Of a stretch of 64,000 nt of DNA, positions 27,618 through 36,689 are shown piece after piece. Made by a program: the position numbers and the translations under genes. Below the pieces are notes generated by a model. The model saw nothing but the letters and a program-made list of their open reading frames with translations, had not been told where the DNA came from and made no database searches. The DNA is from Devosia beringensis (GTDB taxonomy: Bacteria > Pseudomonadota > Alphaproteobacteria > Rhizobiales > Devosiaceae): positions 1,900,501-1,964,500 of the forward strand of contig NZ_CP045422.1 of the NCBI RefSeq assembly GCF_014926585.1. Direction: 5' to 3'. The stretch's first letter is position 1. The number at the start of each line of letters is the position of its first letter.

Positions 27618-27650
27618 AAACAAAACAGCCTCCGGATCACGCCGGAGGCT
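27618..27650 (-). terminator. Rho-independent terminator of the sdh operon
   Basis: On the minus strand a 9-bp stem AGCCTCCGG/CCGGAGGCT (27642-27650 and 27627-27635) is followed by GTTTTGTTT. It lies 27 bases past the sdhB stop. Confidence 0.85.
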
Positions 27651-27676
27651 GCTGCTTATTCAGCGATCGATCAGGC

Positions 27677-28459
27677 CTAAGCCGCCTGGCGTTCCACCAT
27701 CATCTTCTTGATTTCGGCGATAGCCTTGGCCGGGTTCAGCCCCTTGGGGCAGACCTTGGCGCAGTTCATGATGGTGTGGCAGCGGAACAGCTTGAAGGGG
27801 TCTTCGAGGTCATCAAGGCGTTCCTGGGTGGTCTCGTCGCGGCTGTCGATCAGCCAGCGATAGGCCTGCAGCAGGGCGGCAGGCCCCAGATACTTGTCGC
27901 CATTCCACCAATAGCTCGGGCACGAGGTCGAGCAGCAGGCGCAGAGGATGCATTCATAGAGCCCGTCCAGCTTGGCGCGCTGGGGCACTGTCTGCGTCCA
28001 TTCCTTTTCCGGAGTGGGCGAGGTGGTCTTGAGCCAGGGCTCGATGGCGCGGTGCTGGGCGTAAAAGGTGCTGAGGTCCGGCACCAGATCCTTGACCACC
28101 GGCATATGCGGCAGCGGATAGATCTTGATGGGGCCCGAGCTCTCTTCCATGCCCTTGGTGCAGGCCAGGGTGTTGAGCCCGTTGATATTCATCGAGCAGG
28201 AGCCGCAAATGCCCTCGCGGCAGGAGCGGCGCAGGGTCAGCGTGGGGTCGACCTTGTTCTTGATCCAGAGCAGGCCATCCAGGATCATCGGGCCGCAATC
28301 GTCGAGGTCGACGAAATAGGTGTCGATGCGCGGATTGGCCGACTGGTCGGGGTCATAGCGATAGATGTGGTATTCGCGCAGCCGCTTGGCCGCAGCCGGC
28401 TTGGGCCAGGATTTGCCCTTGGCGGGGCGATCGGCCTTGGGGAGCATCAGTTCGACCAT
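27677..28459 (-). CDS. sdhB: Succinate dehydrogenase iron-sulfur subunit
   Basis: Carries electrons from the flavoprotein to quinone through three Fe-S clusters. The 260-residue protein has the [2Fe-2S] motif [21 protein letters not shown] and the ferredoxin-like [16 protein letters not shown] and [17 protein letters not shown] for the [4Fe-4S] and [3Fe-4S] clusters. It is the last gene of the operon, separated from sdhA by three small genes, and is followed by a strong terminator. Confidence 0.97.
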   Translation of the reverse strand: MVELMLPKADRPAKGKSWPKPAAAKRLREYHIYRYDPDQSANPRIDTYFVDLDDCGPMILDGLLWIKNKVDPTLTLRRSCREGICGSCSMNINGLNTLACTKGMEESSGPIKIYPLPHMPVVKDLVPDLSTFYAQHRAIEPWLKTTSPTPEKEWTQTVPQRAKLDGLYECILCACCSTSCPSYWWNGDKYLGPAALLQAYRWLIDSRDETTQERLDDLEDPFKLFRCHTIMNCAKVCPKGLNPAKAIAEIKKMMVERQAA

Positions 28460-28507
28460 GGGTCGGTCTTCCTTTTTTACGCACGCTGCTCAACACAGCG
28501 CGAAATC

Positions 28508-28795
28508 CTAGTAGTCCGGCTTGCAGACCTGGTTGCTCTTGGCGACATAGGTATTGTAGGCGACGAAATCGCTGTCGGCCGGGGTGCCGCCCTTCATGGA
28601 GGCGATCACCACCCCCATGAAGCGCTCGTCGATCAGCGTCATGGCCGCCTCGGCCTTGCAGGCGCACAGCGTGTCGTTCTGGGCAATGCCCATGCAGACA
28701 CGATAAAACTCGTCCTTTTGCTCTGCTGTGGGTGCTGCGGCGAAAGCCGGCACGCTCAGCAGGCCCAGCATGGCCAGCACGGCTAAAAATCTCAT
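28508..28795 (-). CDS. Small exported protein of unknown function
   Basis: A 95-residue protein with a clear Sec signal peptide (MRFLAVLAMLGLLSVPAFAAAP) and a mature part with four cysteines (VCMGIAQNDTLCACKAE and VCKPDY), suggesting periplasmic disulfides. No family is recognised. Its start overlaps the DUF3052 gene stop by 4 bases, and it precedes sdhB by 48 bases, so it is part of the sdh transcript. Confidence 0.7.
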   Translation of the reverse strand: MRFLAVLAMLGLLSVPAFAAAPTAEQKDEFYRVCMGIAQNDTLCACKAEAAMTLIDERFMGVVIASMKGGTPADSDFVAYNTYVAKSNQVCKPDY

Positions 28796-29220
28796 CTCAG
28801 CTCCTTGCGGATCACCAGTTTCAGCCCCGACCAGGTCTGGTCGACAGCACAGACCTTCACATCAACCAGCCCGATGGGCAGCAGCACCGTGCGGATCACA
28901 TCCTCGGTGATGTCGGTGGCCAGTTTGGCCGCCTTTTTGGGCCAGCTCACCCAGATCATGCCGTCCCGGGCGATCAGGTCGAGCAGGCGCTGGCCCAGCG
29001 TCTCGAGCACGGCGCGGGCACTGGTGAAGATATGGATGACGTCATAACCGGGCGCCGCATCGCCGAGCTGGTCGAGCGTGACCCGGCTGGATTCAGCAAA
29101 GGCGCGGGCCGTGGCGAGCTCGGCCAGGGACGAGGGCAGGTCGATGAACAGCGCCCGCTGCCCATCCTTGAGCCCGAGCTTTTGCGCCAAAGGCGTGCCC
29201 GAATATTGAGTATCCGGCAT
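28792..29220 (-). CDS. DUF3052 family protein
   Basis: A 142-residue cytoplasmic protein. The start YSGTPLAQKLGLKDGQRALFIDLP and the later DLIARDGMIWVSWPKKAAK fit DUF3052, a small family of unknown function. It overlaps the preceding exported-protein gene by one base and the following one by four, inside the sdh operon between sdhA and sdhB. Confidence 0.8.
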   Translation of the reverse strand: MPDTQYSGTPLAQKLGLKDGQRALFIDLPSSLAELATARAFAESSRVTLDQLGDAAPGYDVIHIFTSARAVLETLGQRLLDLIARDGMIWVSWPKKAAKLATDITEDVIRTVLLPIGLVDVKVCAVDQTWSGLKLVIRKELR

Positions 29221-29678
29221 CAGTCCACCCGCCTCTGATAGCGAGCGTCATCGAGAGAGCCCACGACTGCTCCGTCTGCGGCATGACCCAGGCAACCGTG
29301 CAGCTCCAGGGCCTTGCCGGGAACCAGGCGCACGTCGCAACTGACCATCTGGCCATCCGGCGTGTCATCGGCAAAATAACGCCAGAACTTCTCCGCCTTG
29401 AATTCGTAGCCGCCGTGCTGGTCCCAGCAATCGATCAGCGGGCGCCCCTCGCAGGAATAGGCGTCCAGCTCACCGGTAATGCCACCTTCAAGGCACATCC
29501 CCGCAGCAATGGTGAAGTCGGGGTCCGTGCGCAAGTTTTCGATTTCCGGGCCCCATTGAGTCTGCGTCCAGCAGCCCTGCATGGCCGCGGCAAAGCCTTC
29601 GGCGGTCTCCGACACAGCCAGCGCCGGGAGCGACGTCCCCAGCGCGAAGGGTACTGCAGCGAGGGCCGCCAGGCGCAT
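29220..29678 (-). CDS. Exported protein of unknown function
   Basis: A 152-residue protein with a signal peptide (MRLAALAAVPFALGTSLPALA). The mature part has several cysteines (GCWTQTQ, MCLEGG, SCEGRPLIDCWDQ, SCDVRL, GCLG), likely in disulfides. The WTQ..W pattern is lipocalin-like in feel but not a firm match. It starts 2 bases after sdhA and overlaps the DUF3052 gene. Confidence 0.65.
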   Translation of the reverse strand: MRLAALAAVPFALGTSLPALAVSETAEGFAAAMQGCWTQTQWGPEIENLRTDPDFTIAAGMCLEGGITGELDAYSCEGRPLIDCWDQHGGYEFKAEKFWRYFADDTPDGQMVSCDVRLVPGKALELHGCLGHAADGAVVGSLDDARYQRRVD

Positions 29679-29680
29679 GA

Positions 29681-31492
29681 TCAGTACACCCGTGCCTTGG
29701 GCGCGATCTTCTTGAGGTCGATGCCGCCTTCGCTTTCGGGGGTCAGCGGGTCGAGATGAACCGGGCGATAGCCCAGCTTGACCGCGCCGGTATCGGTGTC
29801 GATCCAGCCCAAAGTGTGCTTGCGCCAGTTGACGTCGTCGCGGGAGGCAAAATCCTCGCGGGCATGGGCGCCGCGGCTTTCCTCGCGCGCTTCGGCCGAG
29901 ACCACGGTAACCATGGCATTGGCCATCAGGTTCTCCAGCTCGAGCGTCTCGACCAGATCGGAATTCCAGATCAGCGAGCGGTCACTAACCGCGACGTCCT
30001 TGAGCTGGCCATAGATTTCGCTCATGCGCCGGACGCCGGACTGCAGCGTTTCGCCGGTGCGGAACACGGCGGCGTCTTCCTGCATGGTGTGCTGCATGGC
30101 GTCGCGGATGGCGGCGGTCGGCTTGGTGCCGGCAGCGTGGCGCAGGCGATCGAAGCGGGCCAGAATCTTGTCGTCCTGGGCCTTGTTGATGGAAGGGATC
30201 GGGCTGGCACGGTCGATCACCTTGCCGGCGCGGATGGCGGCGGCGCGGCCGAACACCACCAGATCGGTCAGCGAATTGGAGCCCAGGCGATTGGCGCCAT
30301 GCACCGAGGCGCAGGCGGCTTCGCCCACGGCCATCAGGCCGGGCACCACGGCGTCGGGGTTTTCCGGCGTCGGGTTGAGCACTTCGCCATGATAATTGGC
30401 GGGGATGCCGCCCATATTGTAGTGCACCGTGGGGATCACCGGGATCGGCTCGCGCGTCAGGTCGACGCCGGCAAAGATCTTGGCGCTCTCGGTGATGCCG
30501 GGGAGGCGCACGGCCAGCACGGCGGGATCGAGATGATCGAGGTGCAGGTAGATGTGGTCCTTCTTGGGACCGACGCCGCGGCCTTCGCGGATTTCCAGGG
30601 TCATGCAGCGGCTGACGACGTCGCGCGATGCCAGGTCCTTGGCATTGGGGGCATAGCGCTCCATGAAGCGCTCGCCTTCCGAATTGGTGAGGTAGCCGCC
30701 CTCGCCGCGGGCGCCCTCGGTGATCAGCACGCCGGCGCCATAGATGCCGGTGGGATGGAACTGCACGAATTCCATGTCCTGCAGCGGCAGGCCGGCGCGG
30801 GCGACCATGCCATTGCCGTCGCCGGTGCAGGTATGGGCCGAGGTGGCCGAGAAATAGGAGCGGCCATAGCCGCCGGTGGCCAGAACCGTGGTCTTGGCGC
30901 GGAAGCGGTGCAGCGTGCCGTCATCGAGCTTCCAGGCGATCACGCCCTCGCAGGCGCCGTTCTCGCCCATGATCAGGTCGAGGGCGAAATATTCGATATA
31001 GAATTCGGCATTGTGGCGCAGGCTCTGGCCATAGAGCGTGTGGAGAATCGCGTGGCCGGTACGGTCGGCGGCGGCGCAGGTGCGCTGCACCGGCGGGCCA
31101 TCGCCGAATTCGGTCATGTGGCCGCCAAAGGGGCGCTGGTAGATCTTGCCGTCTTCGGTGCGCGAGAAGGGCACGCCGTAATGCTCGAGCTCATAGATGG
31201 CGGCCGGGGCCTCGCGCGCCAGATATTCCATGGCGTCATTGTCGCCCAGCCAGTCCGACCCCTTGACGGTGTCGTACATGTGCCATTTCCAGCTGTCGGG
31301 ACCCATGTTCTGCAGCGAGGCGGCAATGCCGCCCTGCGCGGCCACGGTATGGCTGCGGGTGGGGAAGACCTTGGTGATGCAGGCGGTGCGGAGGCCCTGT
31401 TCGGCCATGCCCAGCGTGGCGCGGAGGCCCGCGCCGCCGGCGCCCACCACCACCACGTCGAATTCGTGGTCGATGAGTTCGTATTGCGCCAT
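29681..31492 (-). CDS. sdhA: Succinate dehydrogenase flavoprotein subunit
   Basis: Catalytic subunit that oxidises succinate to fumarate with covalently bound FAD. The 603-residue protein begins [20 protein letters not shown] with the dinucleotide-binding glycines, has the FAD-attachment region [14 protein letters not shown] (His in SHT), the substrate-site [21 protein letters not shown], and [19 protein letters not shown]. The ATG at 31492 is preferred over one at 31498 because it puts GGGG about 10 bases upstream and matches the usual N-terminus. It follows sdhD by 5 bases. Confidence 0.97.
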   Translation of the reverse strand: MAQYELIDHEFDVVVVGAGGAGLRATLGMAEQGLRTACITKVFPTRSHTVAAQGGIAASLQNMGPDSWKWHMYDTVKGSDWLGDNDAMEYLAREAPAAIYELEHYGVPFSRTEDGKIYQRPFGGHMTEFGDGPPVQRTCAAADRTGHAILHTLYGQSLRHNAEFYIEYFALDLIMGENGACEGVIAWKLDDGTLHRFRAKTTVLATGGYGRSYFSATSAHTCTGDGNGMVARAGLPLQDMEFVQFHPTGIYGAGVLITEGARGEGGYLTNSEGERFMERYAPNAKDLASRDVVSRCMTLEIREGRGVGPKKDHIYLHLDHLDPAVLAVRLPGITESAKIFAGVDLTREPIPVIPTVHYNMGGIPANYHGEVLNPTPENPDAVVPGLMAVGEAACASVHGANRLGSNSLTDLVVFGRAAAIRAGKVIDRASPIPSINKAQDDKILARFDRLRHAAGTKPTAAIRDAMQHTMQEDAAVFRTGETLQSGVRRMSEIYGQLKDVAVSDRSLIWNSDLVETLELENLMANAMVTVVSAEAREESRGAHAREDFASRDDVNWRKHTLGWIDTDTGAVKLGYRPVHLDPLTPESEGGIDLKKIAPKARVY

Positions 31493-31497
31493 GACCA

Positions 31498-31887
31498 TTA
31501 ACCCCAGAAGACGAGCTTGAGAATGGCGGCCAGGCCGGCCACCGCGATGAAGATGCAGAAGGCGGTATTGAGTGCCATGAAGCGGGCAAAGGCGGCGCCG
31601 TGGAAATAGTCTTCCAGCGTGTCGCGCATGCCGTTGCGCATATGCACGGTGACGATCACCAGCAGCACGGCGAGCGGCAGGCCGATAAAGGCGTTGCCGA
31701 TGGTGGCTACCATGTCGGTGCGGTCCTGCCCGGCCAGACGCAGCACGATATAGGCCAGCAGGCCGATGAACAGGATATTGATCGCGCCGGTCACCCGCTG
31801 GGTGATGAAATGGCGCGTCGAGGCTTTGGCATTGCCATACTTGGTCTTGGGATTGGCGACCACGGCGTCAGGAATGCGATCGCTCAT
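31498..31887 (-). CDS. sdhD: Succinate dehydrogenase membrane anchor subunit
   Basis: One of the two membrane anchors of complex II, with haem b and quinone binding. The 129-residue protein has three hydrophobic helices and the family motif [28 protein letters not shown] at the first helix is typical for alphaproteobacterial SdhD. The ATG at 31887 follows the sdhC stop by one base. Confidence 0.93.
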   Translation of the reverse strand: MSDRIPDAVVANPKTKYGNAKASTRHFITQRVTGAINILFIGLLAYIVLRLAGQDRTDMVATIGNAFIGLPLAVLLVIVTVHMRNGMRDTLEDYFHGAAFARFMALNTAFCIFIAVAGLAAILKLVFWG

Positions 31888-31888
31888 C

Positions 31889-32275
31889 TCAGCCCACCCA
31901 TACAAAAACGGTCCAGACCAAGAGGGTCAGGACGATCGAGGCCACCAGATTGGCCCAGGCCAGGGCTTCGCGCTGGCCCGGCTCCATGCCGAGGGTGAAA
32001 TCCCAGATGAAATGGCGCAGGCCGCCCAGCATGTGGTGCAGCAGGCTCCAGGTATAGGCGAACAGCACCAGTTGGCCGAACCAGCTGGCAAACAGGTCAT
32101 TGACCGGGTTGAGCGCCTCCTGGCCGATGGCGGCGGCGCCCAGCCAGAGCACCAGCAGCAGCGTGCCGGCATAGTTGGCAATGCCGGTGGCGCGGTGGGC
32201 GATGGACATCGCCATGGTGATGGTCCAGCGATAGATCTGGAGATGGGGAGAAAGCGGGCGGGATCGAACCGTCAT
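31889..32275 (-). CDS. sdhC: Succinate dehydrogenase cytochrome b556 subunit
   Basis: Membrane anchor and haem-b-binding subunit of complex II. The 128-residue protein begins MTVRSRPLSPHLQIYRWTITM, the standard SdhC start, has SIAHRATGIANYAGTLLL in helix one and the haem-ligand histidine region WSLLHHMLGGLRHFIWD. The ATG at 32275 is chosen over an unconserved upstream start. It opens the operon sdhC-sdhD-sdhA-three small genes-sdhB. Confidence 0.95.
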   Translation of the reverse strand: MTVRSRPLSPHLQIYRWTITMAMSIAHRATGIANYAGTLLLVLWLGAAAIGQEALNPVNDLFASWFGQLVLFAYTWSLLHHMLGGLRHFIWDFTLGMEPGQREALAWANLVASIVLTLLVWTVFVWVG

Positions 32276-32550
32276 GGGGCCTCGCTGGCGGCCGGTCAAA
32301 GCCGCTGCAGTTTGGAATGGTTCGAGACTTCTAGCGCCCAAAGGTTACAAATTCAAAGCGGTTAACCGGTATCGGGATGCTACTTTTGGCGGAAAGCGCA
32401 CTTTGTTCGCATGGCGCACGCAATGTGCGAAGGGCGGACGGGTTGGGCGCCGCTATTGCCGGCGGCCATCCCGTCAACGTCGCATGCCCAGAGGCAATCC
32501 GACCCGGGGACACCACGGCAAGTGGGTGCCCCGGGCCGGATCCGTACCGG

Positions 32551-33255
32551 CTAGTGGGCCGCCGGCCGGCCGAAATCGAGATTGGTCGGCCTGGGCAGGA
32601 CCGGTCCCTTGCGGCTATTGGTCGGTACGCTGGCATCGACCTCGACCAGGCTGAACCGACGGGCCCAGCAGCGGCCCGTGCCCTTGAGGAAAAAGCCATA
32701 GTGCAGGCTCAGCGCGGTGTCGGGCACGTCAAATACCACCGAGCGCTCGGCCCAGTCCTGCGTGCCCACCAAGGGGCCATCGGGCCGCTGCAATTCCAGA
32801 TTGTCGAACAGCAGGGTGCCGCCGGCGCCGTCGATGCGGAACCAGACAGTCGCGCCGGTGCCGACATCCTCGGTGCGCAACTCACCGGCCAGCCGCATGC
32901 GCCTGTGCCTGAAGGCTTCGGCGTCAACGCTTTGCATGATGGTGCAGAAGTCGTCGCCGCGCACCTCATCGAGCAGGTCCGGGCGGGAGGCGATCAAGGC
33001 GGTGGCGCCATTCTCCTGGTCAATCCGGGTGTCATATAATTGCGGACTCTTGCCCGCCTTGAACCAGCCGTCGGGCAGGGGGCCGCTGCCGGCTATGGCC
33101 CGGTCGATCCGGGCGCTGAGCATGTTCCAGTTCGCAAAGCCGAACTGGCGGGAGACAAGCTCAAGGCTGTCACTATGGGTGATGTCGATGTGGCGCTCGC
33201 CCAGGGCCTGCCGGAGCAGTTTGGCCATGGCCTTGGCATTCATGAAACTATGCAT
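32551..33255 (-). CDS. Glyoxalase-superfamily-related protein (Glyoxalase_8-type N-terminus)
   Basis: A 234-residue protein. Residues 1-50 (NAKAMAKLLRQALGER, ITHSDSLELVSRQFGFANWN) match the short domain annotated as glyoxalase-superfamily related (Glyoxalase_8), whose function is not established. The C-terminal part (about 90-220) is a beta-rich module with WFRIDGAGGTLLFDNLELQ and LHYGFFLKGTGRCWARRFSL, often found fused to it. The ATG at 33255 is chosen because AGAAGGA lies about 9 bases upstream. Monocistronic. Confidence 0.6.
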   Translation of the reverse strand: MHSFMNAKAMAKLLRQALGERHIDITHSDSLELVSRQFGFANWNMLSARIDRAIAGSGPLPDGWFKAGKSPQLYDTRIDQENGATALIASRPDLLDEVRGDDFCTIMQSVDAEAFRHRRMRLAGELRTEDVGTGATVWFRIDGAGGTLLFDNLELQRPDGPLVGTQDWAERSVVFDVPDTALSLHYGFFLKGTGRCWARRFSLVEVDASVPTNSRKGPVLPRPTNLDFGRPAAH

Positions 33256-33573
33256 GAGGTCGATCCTTCTCATCGGGCAGAAGAAGCATCAGTGCTCGCA
33301 TTGCTGAAAGCCTGCCCGGATGGTCAGGGTCAATCAGGTCAAAAGGTGCATTCACCATCCATTGAAGGCGCGAGCGGCAGGCTGCACCAGCCTTGGATCA
33401 AGCCTATCGTCGCAGGCGGCTTTGTCAATGTCAGACCAACTGGCCAGGCGGCCGGCGATGACGGCGAAATTTCCGTGCGCCACACCGGCTTGCGCATGGC
33501 GGTTGTGAGTCTGGCTCACTGGCTCTCGCGCCCAAGTTGGGCCATAGCTGGCCCGATTGTCCCGGGAGCCTTC
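33256..33573. other. Intergenic gap between divergent genes
   Basis: The 318 bases upstream of nudK are open in the nudK frame, but that reading has no family resemblance. No clear promoter, repeat or RNA stands out. Confidence 0.4.
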
Positions 33574-34170
33574 ATGTCCAGCAGCGTCAAGATCAACAGC
33601 GTCACCAAGCTCAGCCACAATTGGGGGCGGTTCGACAATTACGAGGTCACCCATGGCCGGCGCGATGGCAGCACGCAGACCGTGCTGCGCGAGGTCTATG
33701 ACCATGGCAGTGCCGCGGCCGTGCTGCTGCATGCGCCCGAGACGGACACGGTCATCCTGACCCGGCAGTTCCGCCTGCCGCCCCATCTCAATGGCGATCC
33801 GGCCTGGCTGATCGAAGTGCCGGCCGGGCTGCTCGATGGCGAGGCGCCCGAGATCGCGGCGCGGCGCGAGGCGCTGGAGGAAACCGGCTATGCCGGCGAG
33901 GATCTGGTGCTGCTGTGCAATGCCTATATGAGCCCGGGCGCGGTGACGGAAAAATGCGCCTGCTTCATCGGGCGCTATACGCCGGGCCAGCAGGCCCATG
34001 ATGGCGGAGGCCTCGCGCATGAGGGCGAAGATATCGAAGTGCTCGAGCTGGGCTTCGCGCAGGCCTATGGCATGATCGCCAGCGGGGAGATCACCGATGC
34101 CAAGACGATTCTGCTGCTGCAGGGCCTGGCGCTGCAGCTGGCTGCCGGCCCGGCAAGCTCGCCGGCCTAG
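33574..34170 (+). CDS. nudK: NudK-type Nudix hydrolase (GDP-mannose pyrophosphatase)
   Basis: Hydrolyses GDP-mannose or a similar nucleotide sugar (E. coli NudK activity). The 198-residue protein matches NudK along its length: REVYDHGSAAAVLL, VILTRQFRLPPHLNG, the Nudix box in GLLDGEAPEIAARREALEE with the same one-residue-shorter spacing as NudK, YMSPGAVTEKCACFIGRY and the tail GEITDAKTILLLQGL. The ATG at 33574 is preferred; the frame is open much further upstream. It overlaps the 3' end of the DUF1737 gene by 4 bases (convergent). Confidence 0.88.
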   Translation: MSSSVKINSVTKLSHNWGRFDNYEVTHGRRDGSTQTVLREVYDHGSAAAVLLHAPETDTVILTRQFRLPPHLNGDPAWLIEVPAGLLDGEAPEIAARREALEETGYAGEDLVLLCNAYMSPGAVTEKCACFIGRYTPGQQAHDGGGLAHEGEDIEVLELGFAQAYGMIASGEITDAKTILLLQGLALQLAAGPASSPA

Positions 34171-34373
34171 TAGTCCACCAGCTTCTTGTCGGGATCATAG
34201 GGCTGATCCTTGGCCGAGCGGGTGACTGCCTGGCCGGCCTTCATCTTCTTGGCGTGGCCGTCAAAGGCATAGGTCGGGCTGCCATGCAACTGCCAGCCTT
34301 CGCTGAGGGCCTTGGTCACCTTGTGGCAGAAGGCGGCATCGTCCTCGCCGGTCAGAAATCGATAGATAAGCAT
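34167..34373 (-). CDS. DUF1737 domain protein
   Basis: A 68-residue protein that is essentially one DUF1737 domain: LIYRFLTGEDDAAFCHKVTK, then LSEGWQLHGSPTYAFDG and AGQAVTR. No function is known. The ATG at 34373 has GGGGA 5 bases upstream. Confidence 0.87.
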   Translation of the reverse strand: MLIYRFLTGEDDAAFCHKVTKALSEGWQLHGSPTYAFDGHAKKMKAGQAVTRSAKDQPYDPDKKLVDY

Positions 34374-34444
34374 GGGCGTCCCCAACAGGCGGGCGCGCAG
34401 GCGCCCGATTGATCTTGCAGCTTCTTAGCGCTAATCGAAGAACC

Positions 34445-35083
34445 ATGCACAACTTTCCAGAACACCTGCTCAAGGGCCACGCCAATTTCATGTCGGACCG
34501 CTATGTCCGCGAAAAGGCGCGCTATCGTGAACTGGCCGCATCGGGCCAGACCCCGACCACCATGATCATTGCCTGCTGCGACAGCCGCGCGGCGCCCGAG
34601 GTGATCTTCGGTTCAGAGCCGGGCGAACTGTTCGTGCTGCGCAATGTCGCCAATCTGGTGCCGACCTACCAGCCCGATGGCGGCCAGCACGGCACCTCGG
34701 CGGGTATCGAATTTGCCGTCAAGGCGCTCGGCATCGCCAATATCGTGATCATGGGCCATGGCCGCTGCGGCGGCATCAAGGCGGCGCTCAGCCCCGATTC
34801 CAGCCCGCTCGACAGCGGCGACTTCATCGGCAAATGGATGAGCATGCTGGGCGGCCTGCCCGAGCAGGTGGCCCAGAACGCGCTGATGACCGAGAGTGAA
34901 CGGCAGACAGCGCTCGAGCGCATCTCGATCCGCAACTCGATCGCCAATCTGCGCACCTTCCCCTATGTCGCTGAGCTCGAGGCACAGGGCAAATTGGCGC
35001 TGCACGGCGCCTGGTTCGATATTTCGACCGGCGAATTGTGGATCATGGATGCCAGCGGCGACTTCATGCGGCCCGAGATCTGA
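34445..35083 (+). CDS. Beta-class carbonic anhydrase
   Basis: Interconverts CO2 and bicarbonate with a zinc ion. In 212 residues it carries the zinc ligands Cys44 (CCDSR motif, with the Asp46-Arg48 dyad), His105 and Cys108 (MGHGRCGGI). LFVLRNVANLVP is another family signature. The ATG at 34445 begins the usual HNFPEHLLKG N-terminus. It stands alone. Confidence 0.94.
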   Translation: MHNFPEHLLKGHANFMSDRYVREKARYRELAASGQTPTTMIIACCDSRAAPEVIFGSEPGELFVLRNVANLVPTYQPDGGQHGTSAGIEFAVKALGIANIVIMGHGRCGGIKAALSPDSSPLDSGDFIGKWMSMLGGLPEQVAQNALMTESERQTALERISIRNSIANLRTFPYVAELEAQGKLALHGAWFDISTGELWIMDASGDFMRPEI

Positions 35084-35491
35084 CGCTTTGCAATAGTGCG
35101 ACCGCATGGATGGGCCGTGGGCAGTTGTCACGGCCGCGTGATCGTGCGCGAAAAATGCCGCGCCCTTGACATATGGGCGCTCTGTCTTGCGCGCGATTTA
35201 GAAAGTCACAAATCTTTCAGGCGCCGCTGGCCGTTATATTGTGTATCGAGGGGCTCGCTCGAGAGCACAGTGCTGAATTCAAGCGAATATCGGCCTTCAT
35301 CGTCTATGCCTTGATTGGGCACTTGCTGCCCCGAACATGCCCGATATTCTCCCGGCCCGCGCCTTTTTTCAAACCTTTGCCGGTCACATTGCCCGGTCAT
35401 TGTCTATCTCATGGGTTGCAGGAGAGCAGCCCGTCGGCAGCCGGCTAACCGGGTACCGCTTTTATCTCCCCAATGTTGGAGCTCAACTCCC
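35084..35491. other. Intergenic gap upstream of the EF-hand gene
   Basis: This 408-base gap has no convincing gene. A TTGACA hexamer lies at 35167-35172, without a good -10 at standard spacing. The gap is less GC-rich than its neighbours (about 35200-35350). Short open frames in it are not conserved-looking. Confidence 0.4.
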
Positions 35492-35743
35492 ATGAAAAAG
35501 ATCATTCTCTCGACTCTCGTCGTCCTCGGCATGTCCGGCGCTGCCTTTGCGCAGGGCGCCACCGATCTCGTATCCGTCGATACCGACGTGAACGGCTCCG
35601 TGTCCTTTGAAGAGGCGGTTGTTGCCTGGCCGGATCTGACCGCTGAGGCCTTTGCCGCAGCCGATACCGATGCCAATGGCGAATTGTCGGCCGAAGAATA
35701 TGCGCTGCTGACCTCGGCAGCGCCCGCGCCTGCCGCGATGTAA
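35492..35743 (+). CDS. Small exported EF-hand protein
   Basis: An 83-residue protein with a signal peptide (MKKIILSTLVVLGMSGAAFA) and two EF-hand loops, DTDVNGSVSFEE (30-41) and DTDANGELSAEEY (58-70). Calcium binding in the periplasm is likely; its partner is unknown. A strong terminator follows at 35773, so it is a single-gene transcript. Confidence 0.85.
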   Translation: MKKIILSTLVVLGMSGAAFAQGATDLVSVDTDVNGSVSFEEAVVAWPDLTAEAFAAADTDANGELSAEEYALLTSAAPAPAAM

Positions 35744-35772
35744 ATCAGACGCCTCCCTCCCGGGCGTTACGG

Positions 35773-35803
35773 AGCCACCCCACCGCGTGTGGGGTGGCTT
35801 TTT
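35773..35803 (+). terminator. Rho-independent terminator after the EF-hand gene
   Basis: Perfect 10-bp stem AGCCACCCCA/TGGGGTGGCT (35773-35782, 35790-35799) with a 7-base loop, followed by TTTTT. It may also serve the converging EamA gene. Confidence 0.92.
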
Positions 35804-35819
35804 GTTGTGACGGTTGTGG

Positions 35820-36689
35820 TCAGAGCAGCGGCGTCGCCCGCGGCCGCAGCAGCGTCACCAGCAGGCCGGCGATCACCAGCACGGCGCCGGCGATCTCGAT
35901 GGGCGTAATGGTTTCGCCCAGCACCAGATAGCCTGAGGCGAGGCCGGTAATGGGCACCAGCAGGGTGAAAGGCGCCACCACCGAGGCGGGATGCCGCGCC
36001 ATCAGCCAGCTCCAGATCGCCATGCCGAGCAGTGTTGCCGGATAGGCGAGAAAGGCGATGAGGGCGGCGTCGCCCCAATCAAAGCCGGCCATCGCGGTGG
36101 TTACGGCAGCGGGCCCTTCCACCAGCAGCGACAGGGCCAGCAGGGGCAGCGGCGCGACCAGCGCGCCCCAGACGGTCAGCGCCAGCGGATCGACGCGACC
36201 GGCCTTCTTGATCAGGATATTGGCGAGGCCCCAGCACAAAGCGGCCAGCAGCGTCATGCCCAGCGGCAGCAGGGCGGCATCGGCCAGGCGCTCGGCGCCG
36301 ATCACGGCTATGCCGGCAAAGGCAATGGCGGCGCCCAGGATCTGCACGCGGCGCGGCCGTTCGCCGAGCAGGAAAAAGGCCAGCGCCATGGTGAAGAAGG
36401 CCTGGGTCTGCAGCGCCAGGGAACTGAGTCCTGCCGACATGCCCCAGGCCATGGAGAGGTTCAAAAAGCCATAGAGGCCGACGCCGAAGGCAAAGCCATA
36501 GGCCACCACCAATTGCCAGGCCACCCGGGGCGGCTTGATGAAAAAGACCAGCGGCAAAGCGGCAAAGAGGAAGCGCAGAGCGGCAGCCAGCAGCGGCGGC
36601 AGGGCGGCGACGCTGAGCTTGATGACGACGAAGTTGAAGCCCCAGATGGCCACCACCAGCAAAGCCAGCGCGACATGACGGATCGGCAT
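35820..36689 (-). CDS. EamA/DMT family exporter (second of tandem pair)
   Basis: A 289-residue inner-membrane transporter of the drug/metabolite superfamily with ten predicted helices in two EamA repeats. Family features include VVAIWGFNFVVIKLSVAALPP at the N-terminus, LALQTQAFFTMALAFFLLGERP and LLVPITGLASGYLVLGETITP at the ends of the repeats. It starts MPIRHVALALL and overlaps the upstream paralogue by one base (TGATG). Amino acid or metabolite export is common in the family; the substrate is unknown. Confidence 0.9.
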   Translation of the reverse strand: MPIRHVALALLVVAIWGFNFVVIKLSVAALPPLLAAALRFLFAALPLVFFIKPPRVAWQLVVAYGFAFGVGLYGFLNLSMAWGMSAGLSSLALQTQAFFTMALAFFLLGERPRRVQILGAAIAFAGIAVIGAERLADAALLPLGMTLLAALCWGLANILIKKAGRVDPLALTVWGALVAPLPLLALSLLVEGPAAVTTAMAGFDWGDAALIAFLAYPATLLGMAIWSWLMARHPASVVAPFTLLVPITGLASGYLVLGETITPIEIAGAVLVIAGLLVTLLRPRATPLL

